A stretch of DNA of 64,000 bases from Arthrobacter sp. zg-Y1171 (GCF_025244845.1 NZ_CP104264.1:1984001-2048000), one strand, 5' to 3'. Positions 1 through 9,588 are shown, counted from the first letter of the stretch. Program-made: numbers and translations. The notes: generated by a model from the letters alone, not told the origin.

Positions 1-211
1 TGATCCGGGCCTGGACCCGCCAGATTTCGGTATCCACCAGCCCGGCACCGTGCCCGCGTTCGGCGCGGGTTTCCTCTTCCCACCAGTTGCGGCGTTCATA
101 CCAGCGCACCGGGTCCGCTCCCACCTTGTAGGTGCGCCCGCCCCAGATAAGCCGGAGAGGCTGGCCCGCGGGCGAGCACACCACCTCGATTGCTTCGCTG
201 AAGGTACCCAT
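1..211 (-). CDS. DUF6504 family protein, N-terminal part (cut by window edge)
   Basis: Seventy codons are visible, starting at an ATG whose reverse-strand leader carries a GGAGAGGAAG ribosome binding site. The readable features are EAIEVV near the N-terminus, LIWGGRTYKV, then ERRNWWEEE and IWRVQA, a pattern I associate with DUF6504. In many actinobacteria this small protein sits in the imuA'-imuB-dnaE2 mutagenesis locus, so the gene beyond the edge may be dnaE2 or imuB; that is inference. A perfect SOS box lies about 97 bases upstream, which supports damage-inducible expression. The biochemical role of the family is unknown to me. Confidence 0.7.
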   Translation of the reverse strand, partial: MGTFSEAIEVVCSPAGQPLRLIWGGRTYKVGADPVRWYERRNWWEEETRAERGHGAGLVDTEIWRVQARI

Positions 212-307
212 TCAGCTTCCTCTCCGCCCATGGATGCATGCACGCCGCACACGCACCAACCCACTGGTTTATCCATTGGTTCACTTGGTTATCAGTTGGC
301 AACTAAT

Positions 308-323
308 TCGAACATATGTTCGA
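308..323. promoter_or_regulatory. LexA (SOS) box, perfect palindrome
   Basis: TCGAACATATGTTCGA matches the actinobacterial LexA operator TCGAAC-N4-GTTCGA at every defined base. It most likely controls the minus-strand DUF6504 gene starting at 211. The rest of 212-525 holds no gene I can support; open frames there are short and overlap on both strands. Confidence 0.9.
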
Positions 324-525
324 ACAGCTCCGCCACCAGTGTACGACCAGCCGGGGACAAACGGCACCACTCGGGGATGGACGGAAAGGGAGATCCGCTC
401 TGGCACTGCGGGAGCCAGGTGCGCCGCTGCCGGCGTCGGTGCCCACATGGGGCACACTGTTCCCAGACAACTGGATTCGGCGCAGAAGCCGGGGTCCGGG
501 CAGTTTTATCGAATGGGGGCCTAAC

Positions 526-993
526 ATGACGGCAGACAGCAACACACCACCTAATGGACGGCAGCAGCCGGAACCGTGGAATCCGTTCGGGCAGGAGCCT
601 GAACCGCCGCACTTTAATCCATATGCGCAGGACGTCCTGCCTGCGGATCAGGGCCCGTTTCCTCCCGCAGCCGGCCCCAAGCCGACACGGTTCAGCGCAG
701 CGGCAATCATTGGAATGGTCCTCGTGACGATCGTTTGGGCGATCCTCATCCGCCCTCTTGTCAACTTCGCTACCTGGAACTTCCCCGATTTGGGGGACTC
801 AGTGTTTGACCTGTTCATCTATTCCGGGTTGGCCATACTGCTCGGAGGAGTGGTGGGATTCAGCGTGGCGCTCGCCAAGGGGAACAAGAAGCTTGCAGCC
901 CGCCTCTACATCATCCCCTCCCTGATTTGGCAGGGAGGCATCCTGGCTGCACTTCTCCTGCTGGTGATCGCCTTTCTCAGTTATGACGGCTGA
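526..993 (+). CDS. Small membrane protein with proline-rich cytoplasmic N-terminus
   Basis: 155 residues. Residues 1-60 are rich in Pro, Gln, Asn and Glu and look disordered. The rest carries about three hydrophobic segments (starting near FSAAAIIGMVLVTIVWAILI, a middle one at LFIYSGLAILLGGVVGFSVA, and a C-terminal one ending LLLLVIAFLSYDG). The ATG at 526 is chosen because the segment before it is non-coding in character. It converges on the exporter gene whose stop is at 1004. I recognise no family; similar Pro-rich leader plus membrane-helix proteins are common in Arthrobacter. Function unknown. Confidence 0.7.
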   Translation: MTADSNTPPNGRQQPEPWNPFGQEPEPPHFNPYAQDVLPADQGPFPPAAGPKPTRFSAAAIIGMVLVTIVWAILIRPLVNFATWNFPDLGDSVFDLFIYSGLAILLGGVVGFSVALAKGNKKLAARLYIIPSLIWQGGILAALLLLVIAFLSYDG

Positions 994-1003
994 CACAGCC
1001 CGC

Positions 1004-2608
1004 TTAGCGGTCCGCTTCTCCGCTTACCCGCGCCGTGGTGGACAACGGCGTTTCCCGGATGAACAGGCACAGCACCAGGGCAACGGCCACGATGGGCACA
1101 CTGAGAAGGAAAATGGGAGGCAGGGCCTGCCCGAAGGCCGCAGCGATGAAGTCCTGCGCCGGTGCGGGGAGTCCGCGGAGCATGGCCGGGCTCAGCGAAT
1201 TGATGTCCCCGCCGAGGGCAGTCCCGGCCCCCGGCGGCGCCGCTGCAATCTCATTGCCCAACCGGTGGATGAAGATCGACCCGAACAGCGCGATCCCGAA
1301 CGAGGCGCCGATCTGGCGGAAATAATTCGCTGCGGAGATGGCCGCGCCCATATCCCTGCCCGGCACGCTGTTCTGCACAATCAGCACCAGGTTCTGCATC
1401 AGCATTCCCAGCCCGAGTCCCATCACCAGCATGCCAAGAGCGGTGAAACTGTATGCGGTGGTGTCTGAGATCCGGGAGAGCAGCACCAACCCGGCGATGA
1501 TCACCGCACAGCCCAGCACCGGGTAGATCTTGTACCGGCCGGTGCGCGAAATCAGCTGCCCGGTGCCGATGGAGGTCAGCAGCAGCCCGCCCATCATGGG
1601 CAGCATCATCAGGCCCGACTGCGTGGCGGTGGCCCGGTTGACCATCTGCAGGAAGGTGGGCAGGTAGGAGATGGTGGAGAACATCGCGATGCCCACGGCG
1701 ATGCCCACCAGCACCGGCAGCAGGAAATTCCGGCTGCGGAACAGGTCCAGCGGAAGGATGGGTTCCGCTGCCCGCCTCTCCACCAGGACAAATGACGTGC
1801 CGGCCGCCAGCGTCACCACGGCCAGGGCAAGAATCTGCGGACTTGACCAGGCGTAGGTGGTGCCGGCCCAGGTGGTGAGCATCACCAGGGCGGCGCTCGC
1901 GAGCGCAAGCAGTCCGGCGCCTGCGTAATCCAGTTTCGGGCGCCTGCCGCGGGGTTTGGGCAGATGCAGCGAAGAGACGACGACGGCGAGCGCCACCGCG
2001 CCGATGGGCAGGTTGATGTAGAACACCCACCGCCAGGACCAGGCATCAGTGATCCAGCCGCCCAGCAGCGGACCGCCCACGGACGCCAGCCCGAAGGCCG
2101 CCCCGATCAGGCCCATGTACTTCCCGCGCTCCCGCGGGGAAACCAGGTCTCCGAGGATGGCCTGCGCCCCGATCATCAGCCCGCCGCCGCCTACCCCCTG
2201 CAGCGCACGGAACCCGATCAGCTGGCCCATGTTCTGCGCCAGTCCGGACAGGACCGAGCCGGCGAGGAACACTACGATAGCGAAAATGAAAATGCTCTTG
2301 CGGCCGAACAGATCGCCGAGCTTGCCGTAGATCGGCAGGCCGATGGTTGCCGCCAGGATATACGCGGTGACCACCCAGGACAGATGCTCCAACCCGTTCA
2401 GGTCCCCCACGATGGTGGGCAGGGCCGTAGCGACGATGGTTTGGTCCAGGGCTGCCAGCAGCACCGAGAGCACCAGACCCGTGAAAACCGGCACGAGGTT
2501 CCGCTTCGGTTCCTCGCCCGGGGCAGCCGCCACCCGGTGCTTCGGCAGGCCGGTCCCGGAGCGGGCCGCGGGCGCCGCGGTGCGCGGCGTTATTGCTCTG
2601 TGGGACAT
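1004..2608 (-). CDS. DHA2-family MFS drug exporter (second of a tandem pair)
   Basis: 534 residues, typical for 14-helix DHA2 (EmrB/QacA type) proton antiporters. Diagnostic stretches are [17 protein letters not shown] in helix 1, the motif A loop GKLGDLFGRK, RALQGVGGGG in the helix 4 region and GPLLGGWITDAWSWRWVF in the helix 5-6 region. The first ~35 residues are a hydrophilic extension. It lies 30 bases downstream of a clearly paralogous exporter on the same strand, so the two are probably co-transcribed. No regulator gene adjoins the pair. Substrate unknown. Confidence 0.92.
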   Translation of the reverse strand: MSHRAITPRTAAPAARSGTGLPKHRVAAAPGEEPKRNLVPVFTGLVLSVLLAALDQTIVATALPTIVGDLNGLEHLSWVVTAYILAATIGLPIYGKLGDLFGRKSIFIFAIVVFLAGSVLSGLAQNMGQLIGFRALQGVGGGGLMIGAQAILGDLVSPRERGKYMGLIGAAFGLASVGGPLLGGWITDAWSWRWVFYINLPIGAVALAVVVSSLHLPKPRGRRPKLDYAGAGLLALASAALVMLTTWAGTTYAWSSPQILALAVVTLAAGTSFVLVERRAAEPILPLDLFRSRNFLLPVLVGIAVGIAMFSTISYLPTFLQMVNRATATQSGLMMLPMMGGLLLTSIGTGQLISRTGRYKIYPVLGCAVIIAGLVLLSRISDTTAYSFTALGMLVMGLGLGMLMQNLVLIVQNSVPGRDMGAAISAANYFRQIGASFGIALFGSIFIHRLGNEIAAAPPGAGTALGGDINSLSPAMLRGLPAPAQDFIAAAFGQALPPIFLLSVPIVAVALVLCLFIRETPLSTTARVSGEADR

Positions 2609-2638
2609 GGCGGGTTTCTTCTCTTCTCGGTTGGCGGC

Positions 2639-4321
2639 CTACGTTGCGTCCACGTCCACCCGCGCCGTCCTGGACAACGGCTGCTGCACCAGGAACAGCG
2701 TCAGGACAAAGGCCGCCCCCAGGATCGGCACCCCGAGCAGGAAGATCGGCGGCAGCGCCTCGCCGAACGCGGATTTGATGAAGTCCTGCGCCGGTGCGGG
2801 CAGCGCCCGGATCTTGTCCGGGCTGATCGAATTGGCACCGCCCGACGCCGCATCGCCGGCTCCGGGCGGTGCCGAGGCCAGCTGGTCGTTCAGCCGGCGG
2901 ATGAACAGGGAACCGAAAAGGGCAATCCCCAGGGAACCGCCCATCTGCCGGAAGTAGTTGGCGGTGGAAACCCCGGTACCCATGTCCTTGGCCGGGACGC
3001 TGTTCTGCACAATCAGCACCACGTTCTGCATCAGCGCCCCGATCCCCAGTCCCAGCACGAACATGCCCAGCGCGGTGAGGGAATACGGCGTCGTGCTGGA
3101 GATGCGTGAGAGCAGCAGCAGGCCGCCGACCATGGTGAGGGACCCGAGTATCGGATAGATCTTGTACTTGCCCGTGCGGGAGATCAGCTGCCCCGTCCCG
3201 ATCGAGGTGGTGAGCAGCCCCGCGGTCATCGGGAGCATCATCAGCCCGGACATAGTGGGACTGGCTCCGTTGACGATCTGCAGGAAGGTCGGCAGGTAGG
3301 CAATGGACCCGAACATGGCCAGCCCCACCGCCAGCCCCACCAGTGTGCAGATCAGGAAGTTGCGGATCCCGAACAGGCGCAGCGGAAGTATCGGTTCGGA
3401 CGCGCGCAGTTCCACCGGAATGAAGATGGCAACGGCGACGGCGGCCACCGCTCCCAGCGTAAGGATCGTGGGCGAGGTCCAGGCGTAGTTGTTGCCGCCC
3501 CAGCTGGTCAGCAGCACCAGGGCCGCGCTGCCGACCGCAAGCAGTGCGGCACCGGCATAGTCCAGCCGGATCCCCTTGCGTTCGGACCGCGGCAGGTGCA
3601 GGGCGGTGATGATGACCGCGAGCGCCACCGCACCGATGGGCAGGTTGATGTAGAACACCCACCGCCAGGACCAGTAATCGGTAAGGTAGCCGCCCAGCAG
3701 CGGTCCGCTGACGGAAGCGATGCCGAACGCCGCCCCGATCATTCCCATGTACTTGCCGCGCTCGCGGGCGGGCACAATGTCGCCGATGATGGCCTGCGCA
3801 CCGATGATCAGCCCGCCGCCGCCTACGCCCTGGATGGCCCGGTAGGTGATGAGTTCGGCCATGCTGTGCGCCTGCCCGGACAGGGCGGACCCGCCCAGGA
3901 ACACCACGATGGCGAAAATGAAGATGTTCTTGCGCCCCAGCAGGTCCCCGAGTTTCCCGTATATCGGCAGCCCGATCGTGGAGGTCAGCAGGTAGGCGGT
4001 GATCACCCAGGACAGGTGGTCCATGCCCTGCAGGTCCCCCACGATGGTGGGCAGCGCGGTGGCGACGATGGTCTGGTCCAGGGCCGCAACGAGCACCGCC
4101 AGCATCAGCCCGGCGAATACGAAGGCGATCCGGCGCCGCGAGTGCCCGCCTCCCGCCTCGGCGCTGCCCTGCGCTCCGGCACCGCCCGGCGGAGGCGTTG
4201 ACCGCGCCTGCGGGGAATGGGCCACCAGGGGGACGGCGTTGACCGGCGCTCCCATGGCTCCGGCCATACCTGCTATCGGATGGGTGGCTGCGGTTCCGTG
4301 GGGCGTAAACCGGTCGGCCAT
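2639..4321 (-). CDS. DHA2-family MFS drug exporter (first of a tandem pair)
   Basis: 560 residues with the same landmarks as its neighbour: [38 protein letters not shown] and [18 protein letters not shown]. The N-terminal ~65 residues are hydrophilic and alanine/proline-rich. The ATG at 4321 is preceded by AAGGAGGAGTGC, a strong ribosome binding site. The downstream copy is similar through the membrane region and diverges in the N-terminal extension and C-terminus, as expected for an old tandem duplication. Likely an inner-membrane multidrug or toxic-compound exporter; substrate unknown. Confidence 0.92.
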   Translation of the reverse strand: MADRFTPHGTAATHPIAGMAGAMGAPVNAVPLVAHSPQARSTPPPGGAGAQGSAEAGGGHSRRRIAFVFAGLMLAVLVAALDQTIVATALPTIVGDLQGMDHLSWVITAYLLTSTIGLPIYGKLGDLLGRKNIFIFAIVVFLGGSALSGQAHSMAELITYRAIQGVGGGGLIIGAQAIIGDIVPARERGKYMGMIGAAFGIASVSGPLLGGYLTDYWSWRWVFYINLPIGAVALAVIITALHLPRSERKGIRLDYAGAALLAVGSAALVLLTSWGGNNYAWTSPTILTLGAVAAVAVAIFIPVELRASEPILPLRLFGIRNFLICTLVGLAVGLAMFGSIAYLPTFLQIVNGASPTMSGLMMLPMTAGLLTTSIGTGQLISRTGKYKIYPILGSLTMVGGLLLLSRISSTTPYSLTALGMFVLGLGIGALMQNVVLIVQNSVPAKDMGTGVSTANYFRQMGGSLGIALFGSLFIRRLNDQLASAPPGAGDAASGGANSISPDKIRALPAPAQDFIKSAFGEALPPIFLLGVPILGAAFVLTLFLVQQPLSRTARVDVDAT

Positions 4322-4591
4322 GCACTCCTCCTTGGAAATTTCGGCCGGATGATGGCAGTCCGGTTGGAACTTCCATTCGACGCCCGCCGTCCTGCCAAGT
4401 CAACGGTCGGCGGCGGCCATCCCTGCCGCCGGTGCCAGCCGGCGTCGTGGCTGTGGAGGGCGCTAACTTCCATAGTCCGGGAGCGACTCCCTGCCCCGGC
4501 GTTGTTCCGCGGTCAGGACAGGCGCAAACTGGCACTAAACGCGGACCGGCCAAGATGTCGAAGCCGCACGGGCTCACCTTCGGGGTACGCC

Positions 4592-5635
4592 ATGAACCGT
4601 ACGATAAGTGTCATTTTCCGCGTCATACCGCTAATCATGGGCGCTGTCTGTCTGTCCTTTGGCCTCTACATCCTGGCCGGGCCTGACGATGCCAATCGGT
4701 TTGTCGCCGGACACGTCAACGTCGGGCTGACCGCAATCTGTTATGCACTGTTCACTACGGCGGCCACCATCATCAGGCAGCTCATCAACCGCTATGGGCG
4801 TGTTTGGGCGATCATCCTGCCGCTCTCCGGCTACGTGGCTGCTGCCGCCGCCATCCTCTGGGGCATCGTTCTGGCCAACCGGGACAACACCGCGGAGAAC
4901 CTCACGGCGGGCTTCGTTGTGATCGGCATCGGCTTCGTCGCCGCGTGCGTCAGCACCGTCGCGGCCGCGTCCACAAAATTCACGCTCATCCAGTCAGCAC
5001 AGTTACTCGAGCCCCAGGGCGGCCCGCCGGAAGGTGCTCACTCACGCGCCGTCGGCGCCGTGCTGCTCGCAGTTCCGGTGGTGTCCGCCGTCGTCGGTTT
5101 CTCCCTTGCGATCGGCCTGTTGGTGCGCGGAGATACTCCCGGATTCGTTGCCGGCCACGTCCTGATCGGACTGTCGGCAATCTGCACGGCGCTGATCGCC
5201 CTGGTCGCGAGCATCGTGCGCCAGGTGCGCAACGAATTCAGCGACGGCGAACGTTCCGCCTGGCCCTGGCTTGTCGCTGCCGCCGGCACGATCAATGTGC
5301 TGCTCGGACTATTCGTGCTGTTCATCTCACACGAACCCTATCGGCTGGCCCCGGGATGTGTGCTGATCGGCCTCGGGCTGATCTGCTTCAGCATCCTGTC
5401 GAAGGTGCTGTTGCTCGCCCTCGTCTGGCGTCGCACGTTTGCCCTGGCCAACCGCATCCCGCTGATGCCCATCGGAACAGCGCTCACCTGTCTGTTCTTC
5501 GCAGCGTTCCTCTTTGAAGCCGCAGGCACAGACCCGGCGTTCTTTGTCCCCGCGCACGTGCTGGTTGGGCTCGGAGCTGTCTGCTTTACGCTCTTCTCAA
5601 TCGTGTCGATCCTCGAAGCGGGAACGTCGGAGTAG
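4592..5635 (+). CDS. Polytopic membrane protein, DUF2776-like
   Basis: 347 residues, almost entirely hydrophobic, with about nine membrane segments. A phrase recurs along the chain (FVAGHVNVGLTAICYALF, FVAGHVLIGLSAICTALI, APGCVLIGLGLICFSIL, VPAHVLVGLGAVCFTLF), so the protein is built from about four repeats of a two- to three-helix unit. This resembles what I remember of DUF2776 proteins. Start chosen at the ATG immediately before the first hydrophobic helix. The 270 bases upstream, between it and the divergent exporter pair, contain no gene. Function unknown. Confidence 0.75.
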   Translation: MNRTISVIFRVIPLIMGAVCLSFGLYILAGPDDANRFVAGHVNVGLTAICYALFTTAATIIRQLINRYGRVWAIILPLSGYVAAAAAILWGIVLANRDNTAENLTAGFVVIGIGFVAACVSTVAAASTKFTLIQSAQLLEPQGGPPEGAHSRAVGAVLLAVPVVSAVVGFSLAIGLLVRGDTPGFVAGHVLIGLSAICTALIALVASIVRQVRNEFSDGERSAWPWLVAAAGTINVLLGLFVLFISHEPYRLAPGCVLIGLGLICFSILSKVLLLALVWRRTFALANRIPLMPIGTALTCLFFAAFLFEAAGTDPAFFVPAHVLVGLGAVCFTLFSIVSILEAGTSE

Positions 5636-5645
5636 CAGAGCAGCG

Positions 5646-6419
5646 TTAAGGCCGGGCGGTAACTGCTCCCCGCCAGGTGCGGATGCCGGTGCGGACTGCT
5701 TCCGGCAGCCCGGCGTCGTCAAAGAGCCCCTGCAGCGAAAAGCCGTCCACCGCCGCACGGAAGGCACCGTCCATGCTGGTTCCGTGCCCGGCGCACAGTA
5801 TTTCGCTCTCTGCCTCCGGATTGGGCCGTCCCGTTGCTGCTGCGAAGGCGTCCGCGTTGCGGACGGTTTCGAAGTAGTCCTCCCGGATCTCCTCCGGCTC
5901 CGCGTCCACTGCCGCGAGCAGGACCATTGCGGTCATTCCGGTGCGGTCGCGTCCGGCCATGCAGTGGAAGAGCACCCCGCCGGGCGGAGCATCGGCAAGC
6001 GCCTGCAGGACGGCACCCATCCGGTCCGGCAGCCGCGTGAGGTGCGGCAGGTAGTACAGCGGCGTACCCATCAGCCCGTTGTTCCAGTACCCTTCCCAGA
6101 ACTCCGGGTTCTCGGCCAGGCCGTCCAGGTCCACGGGAACCGTGGTGAGCCAGTCCGGGCGGGCGGCGGTGTCCCGCGCACGTTCGGGCGGCTGGCGGAG
6201 GTCGACGACGGTACGCACTCCCAGCGCATGCAGGGCGTCCCAGCCGCCGGGCCGGACCAGGTCCACCGTTTCGGAGCGGAAGAAGACCCCGTGCGGCGTA
6301 AGCGTGCCGTCGCGCCGTCGTCGTCCGCCCAGGTCACGGAAGTTCACCAGCCCCTCCACGGGGCGAAGAACCCGCGCGTCGACTGCAGTGAGGTTGGCCG
6401 TATCCGGGGAACTAGGCAA
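5646..6419 (-). CDS. Tyrosine-protein phosphatase (Y_phosphatase3 type), TTG start
   Basis: About 257 residues. The P-loop HCMAGRDRTGM fits CX5R with Cys as nucleophile and Arg as phosphate binder. GLVNFRDLGGRRR near the N-terminus and RTVVDLRQPPER are also typical of this bacterial tyrosine/phosphoinositide phosphatase family (PF13350). No ATG or GTG fits ahead of the NFRDLGG block, so I place the start at a TTG at 6419, which overlaps the stop of the upstream DUF2087 gene and has AAGGA eight bases before it. Translational coupling with that gene is likely. Substrate unknown. Confidence 0.85.
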   Translation of the reverse strand: MPSSPDTANLTAVDARVLRPVEGLVNFRDLGGRRRRDGTLTPHGVFFRSETVDLVRPGGWDALHALGVRTVVDLRQPPERARDTAARPDWLTTVPVDLDGLAENPEFWEGYWNNGLMGTPLYYLPHLTRLPDRMGAVLQALADAPPGGVLFHCMAGRDRTGMTAMVLLAAVDAEPEEIREDYFETVRNADAFAAATGRPNPEAESEILCAGHGTSMDGAFRAAVDGFSLQGLFDDAGLPEAVRTGIRTWRGAVTARP

Positions 6420-6984
6420 ATTCCATTCCTTCAGCCGGGCGGGGACGGGTGAGCCAGTACTGGGTGCCTGCCGCATCCCGGGCCACGATGCCTTCATCCA
6501 CCAGATAGCGGCGGATGGCAGCGGGGTCTGCGGTGAAGGCCGCCAGCCGGGTGGTGAGTTCCTTCTCCGACAGCACCGGCCGCAGCCCCGGCTCCGGCGG
6601 CCGGGCATGTTCAAAGACCTCCCCGGCCAGGAAGTGCAGCAGCTCCAGCCGGTCGGAGCGTTTGCGCGGGTAGGACTCGAGCCTGCCGTTGACCAGGAAG
6701 CGGCGGGCCGACGTGTCGGGTGGCCGCACCCCGGCGGCCAGCAGATCGGCGAAGACGGTCGCCACGGGTTCCACCCCGCGCTCGCCGACGCGGACCAGGC
6801 CGGCGTTCTGCAGCACGGCCAGCGACTTGGCCTCGGCGGAGGTGAGATCCTCCGGGTCCAGGCATGCGCCGTCGTCGGCCGCCAGCACGGCGCGGGCGTA
6901 CAGGTGCAGGCGCCGGCGGTCTGCGAGCGCCGCCGCCACGGGACGCCAGCGGTTCGCCTCCGGCGTCGAACTAGTTTCCCCCAT
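6412..6984 (-). CDS. DUF2087 domain protein, putative transcriptional regulator
   Basis: 190 residues. The N-terminal half (EANRWRPVAAALADRRRLHL, then a helix pair with KSLAVLQNAGLV) looks like an ArsR-like winged helix. The C-terminal half has the DUF2087 signature: RFLVNGRLESYPRKRSDRLE, a PVLSEKELTTRLAAF helix and RRYLVDEGIVAR with a closing TQYWLT. It is the middle gene of a three-gene minus-strand operon, nine bases after the gene ending at 6994 and overlapping the phosphatase that follows. It may regulate its own operon; that is inference. Confidence 0.8.
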   Translation of the reverse strand: MGETSSTPEANRWRPVAAALADRRRLHLYARAVLAADDGACLDPEDLTSAEAKSLAVLQNAGLVRVGERGVEPVATVFADLLAAGVRPPDTSARRFLVNGRLESYPRKRSDRLELLHFLAGEVFEHARPPEPGLRPVLSEKELTTRLAAFTADPAAIRRYLVDEGIVARDAAGTQYWLTRPRPAEGMEFA

Positions 6985-6993
6985 GGCTCTCCT

Positions 6994-7830
6994 TCATTCC
7001 GATGACCTGCAGGTCCCGTATCCACCGACCGGCTCATCGAGAAGCTGTACATCAGGGATCTTATGCAGCATCCCCATGGTCTCAAGCTCGGCGTACAGGT
7101 CAGCCACCGCAGCGGCGTTCCATTCCCTTACGGCGATCAGCGTCCCGTCCGGGCATTCCCGGGTTGCCGCGTCCAGGGGGAAGGGAAGCCTGCCGTACCC
7201 GGTGCGCGAAAACCAGTTCAGATAGCCGACGGACGGGGCATATATGGAGCGCTGTCCAACACCCAGCTGCGTTCCCCTCTCTGTGCAGCGGGTCATGGTT
7301 TCCGGAGTCGTCAGGCACGCAGTCTCGGGCTGCCAGATATGGACCAGCTCACCGAACCAGCGGCGGGCATCCTCAGGGGAACCGATGACGAACTCCGCGG
7401 GCGGCAGCAGGGTGATCTCATTGGCCGGGTTCCCCCAGACACCGCTGCGGCCGGCAGAAATTTCGAACGAAAACAGTCCGTTTTCCGGATCGCCGGTGCC
7501 GGTCAGTGAGAACTTTGCCTTGAGGGTTCCGGTATCCACCTTGGAATAGGGAACATCGCGCTGGCGTGGACTTTGAATCAGCGCTCCCAGAGACTCGGGG
7601 TCCTTCGGGATGTCGATCCACTTCTGCCCGGACACCAGGAGGATCTGCGCCGACATCTGCCATTGGGCGTCCGGATCGGGGAATCTCTTCCGAATCAGGG
7701 GGAGCGTCAGCAGGATGCGCTCGGCAACCCGCACCGGGGTCTCCTTGCGTGATCCCCACTCCAGGGACAGCCAGGCGTGGACCCGTTCGCCATCGGGGAT
7801 AGGGAAGAGGCCACCGACTGTTTGTGTCAT
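6994..7830 (-). CDS. Hypothetical protein, first gene of a phosphatase operon
   Basis: 278 residues from the ATG at 7830 (MTQTVGGLF). An in-frame ATG 27 bases further upstream is possible but has a poorer leader. The sequence is soluble, with no signal peptide or membrane helix. Recognisable blocks include RILLTLPLIRKRFPDPDAQW, FSFEISAGRSG and GYLNWFSRTGYGRLPF. It slightly recalls immunity-type proteins (Imm52-like) in its Trp/Gly-rich C-terminal half, but I cannot make a firm assignment. Nine bases separate it from the DUF2087 gene. Confidence 0.7.
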   Translation of the reverse strand: MTQTVGGLFPIPDGERVHAWLSLEWGSRKETPVRVAERILLTLPLIRKRFPDPDAQWQMSAQILLVSGQKWIDIPKDPESLGALIQSPRQRDVPYSKVDTGTLKAKFSLTGTGDPENGLFSFEISAGRSGVWGNPANEITLLPPAEFVIGSPEDARRWFGELVHIWQPETACLTTPETMTRCTERGTQLGVGQRSIYAPSVGYLNWFSRTGYGRLPFPLDAATRECPDGTLIAVREWNAAAVADLYAELETMGMLHKIPDVQLLDEPVGGYGTCRSSE

Positions 7831-7919
7831 GCGGCACAACCTACCCGATGCGGGCAACCCCGCGGTTGAGGCGCCGACGGCGTGTGGCTCGGCTCGGCAT
7901 GCCCGGAACCGGGCTCCCC

Positions 7920-8258
7920 CTAGCTGCGGCTGAAGGCGTCCAGCTTGCGCTGGGTCTCCATCTCGTGGCGGACCTTCAGCTCGTAGTCGATGAAGGCCTC
8001 GATCATGGCCGTGTACGTGCGTTCCACCACATTGCAGTCGCCGTCCTGCTCCTGGGCCGCATGGCGGACATGGGCAATGACTTCCTCCATGCGCTTGGGC
8101 GAGCGGACGGCGTCGTCGTTGTCTTTAAGTCCCCCGGCGAGCCGGACCAGCCGCTGCCGCCGCCAGATCAGCGCGACAATTTCCTCATCGATTTCGTCAA
8201 TTGCTGTCCGGACATTATCGAGCTGTCCCGAAACGGATTTCTGCTCAGCTGGTTCCAT
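7920..8258 (-). CDS. Chorismate mutase, AroQ class
   Basis: 112 residues, all-helical. The N-terminal helix reads VRTAIDEIDEEIVALIWRRQ, the usual start of AroQ-class chorismate mutases (PF01817), followed by RLVRLAGGLKDND. A C-terminal helix VVERTYTAMIEAFIDYEL supplies the third active-site helix. It would convert chorismate to prephenate for phenylalanine and tyrosine synthesis. It stands alone, divergent from the VOC gene at 8355. No signal peptide is present, so it is a cytosolic form. Confidence 0.88.
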   Translation of the reverse strand: MEPAEQKSVSGQLDNVRTAIDEIDEEIVALIWRRQRLVRLAGGLKDNDDAVRSPKRMEEVIAHVRHAAQEQDGDCNVVERTYTAMIEAFIDYELKVRHEMETQRKLDAFSRS

Positions 8259-8354
8259 GCCTTAAGAGTAACCATTCCCGGGCAGCAGGCACCGCACCGG
8301 GCCTCCGCTACCCGGGTAACGGCCGTTGGGCGTCTTCATGGCAGGATCATAGGC

Positions 8355-8792
8355 GTGAACCCCCACGTTTCCGTGGTCACCGTAGGCGTACGGGACCTCG
8401 AAGTAACTCACGCGTTCTACGTTTCGCGGCTCGGCTGGGAAACCGTCCAATACGTCCCCGACGAGGTGATCTTCTTCCAGATCAACCACGGGCTGCTCCT
8501 GGCCTTTTTCCGGGCAGACCATCTGGCGGCTGAAGCCGGCGCGGTCGGCGAGCTCCACAACGCCCCGGTCACCCTCGGGCACAACGTGGACTCGGCAGCA
8601 GAGGTAGACGCCGTGCTGGCCAACGCCGCCGGTGCCGGCGGGGTCATCACCGCCCCCGGAACCCAGATGAGCTGGGGCGGCTATTCCGGCTACTTCACGG
8701 ATCCCGACGGGCTGCGCTGGGAAGTCTGCTTCAACCCCGGCCTCAGGGTGGACGACGCCGGCCGGGTCACCCTGGCAGTGATTTCCGAATAA
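8355..8792 (+). CDS. VOC (glyoxalase/dioxygenase superfamily) protein
   Basis: 145 residues from a GTG start. It shows the paired beta-alpha-beta-beta-beta layout of VOC proteins: SVVTVGVRDLEVTHAFYVSR opens the first half, and GYFTDPDGLRWEVCFNP closes the second with the usual metal-binding Glu. No upstream in-frame ATG exists near the first strand. The gene faces the SRAP gene, with eight bases between their stops. Substrate unknown; possibilities include glyoxalase-, antibiotic-resistance- or dioxygenase-like activity. Confidence 0.85.
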   Translation: MNPHVSVVTVGVRDLEVTHAFYVSRLGWETVQYVPDEVIFFQINHGLLLAFFRADHLAAEAGAVGELHNAPVTLGHNVDSAAEVDAVLANAAGAGGVITAPGTQMSWGGYSGYFTDPDGLRWEVCFNPGLRVDDAGRVTLAVISE

Positions 8793-8799
8793 GTTCCCG

Positions 8800-9588
8800 C
8801 TAGAACAGCACGTTCTCCGTCGGCACCGTCTCCGCCGGGTCCGGATGCAGCAGGTATTCGCCGTCGTTGCGCACGTTGCCTACGGCCGGATGGGCTTCGG
8901 ACAACACCCAGTCCGCCGCCGTCGTGTAGGCCTGCGCCGCGGCCAGGGCTACCAGCGTGCCCGCATCGCGCCGTGCCGGGTCAAGCCAGGCAGCCATTGC
9001 GTCCGGGGACAGCGGCAGCGGCAGCCGGTCATGCAGGCCGGCCAGTTCCCGCAGCACGGGTTCGGCGCTGTCCTCCGGGGGCGAGGCGACGGTGAGGATC
9101 GACGTCGAGAGCAGCCACATCTCCGGGTCGCCTTCGGCCTTGGCCGGATCCCGCCACCACTCATACAGGCCGGCAAAGTAGATCGGGGCGCCGTCGGCCC
9201 GGGACACGTGGAACGGGCGGCGTGCCTTGCCGGGGCCGGCCTTCCATTCGTAGTAACCGTCCACCGGCACCGCACAGCGGCGCGAGAGAACTGCGTCGCG
9301 GAACGTGGGCTTTTCCAGGACGGTCTCGCTGCGGGCATTGAACGCACGTACGCCTGCGGACCCGTCGGCTGCCCACCCCGGAACCAGGCCCCAGCGGGCA
9401 ACGTGGATCTGGCGCACCTGCATCCGCCCCCGGCCCGGCACCTCCACGAACCGTTCGAGGACAACAGGGACGTCCGACGTCGGGGCCACGTTCCAGGACG
9501 CGCGCAGTTCCAGCCGGGCGTCAGCCTCCGCTTCAGCGTCGGCCACGAGGTCCCCCACGGAGCGGGCCATGACGTATCTTCCGCACAT
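8800..9588 (-). CDS. SOS response-associated peptidase (SRAP/YedK/HMCES family), copy 1
   Basis: 262 residues. The start is fixed by MCGRYVMA: after Met removal Cys2 becomes the N-terminus, and it is the residue that crosslinks abasic DNA in this family. Other active-site blocks are WNVAPTSDVPVV, FNARSETV, GYYEWK and LHDRLPLPL (His). SRAP proteins form a thiazolidine link to abasic sites in single-stranded DNA and shield them. I see no SOS box upstream of this copy, unlike copy 2 at 27707. The divergent neighbour is the mycoredoxin gene. Confidence 0.92.
   Translation of the reverse strand: MCGRYVMARSVGDLVADAEAEADARLELRASWNVAPTSDVPVVLERFVEVPGRGRMQVRQIHVARWGLVPGWAADGSAGVRAFNARSETVLEKPTFRDAVLSRRCAVPVDGYYEWKAGPGKARRPFHVSRADGAPIYFAGLYEWWRDPAKAEGDPEMWLLSTSILTVASPPEDSAEPVLRELAGLHDRLPLPLSPDAMAAWLDPARRDAGTLVALAAAQAYTTAADWVLSEAHPAVGNVRNDGEYLLHPDPAETVPTENVLF

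Noticed and set aside
2046..4577. Very long minus-strand open frame in another phase across the tandem exporters
   Set aside because: It runs through both transporter genes in a different frame, is rich in Arg/Gly/Pro and has no domain; it is a high-GC shadow frame.
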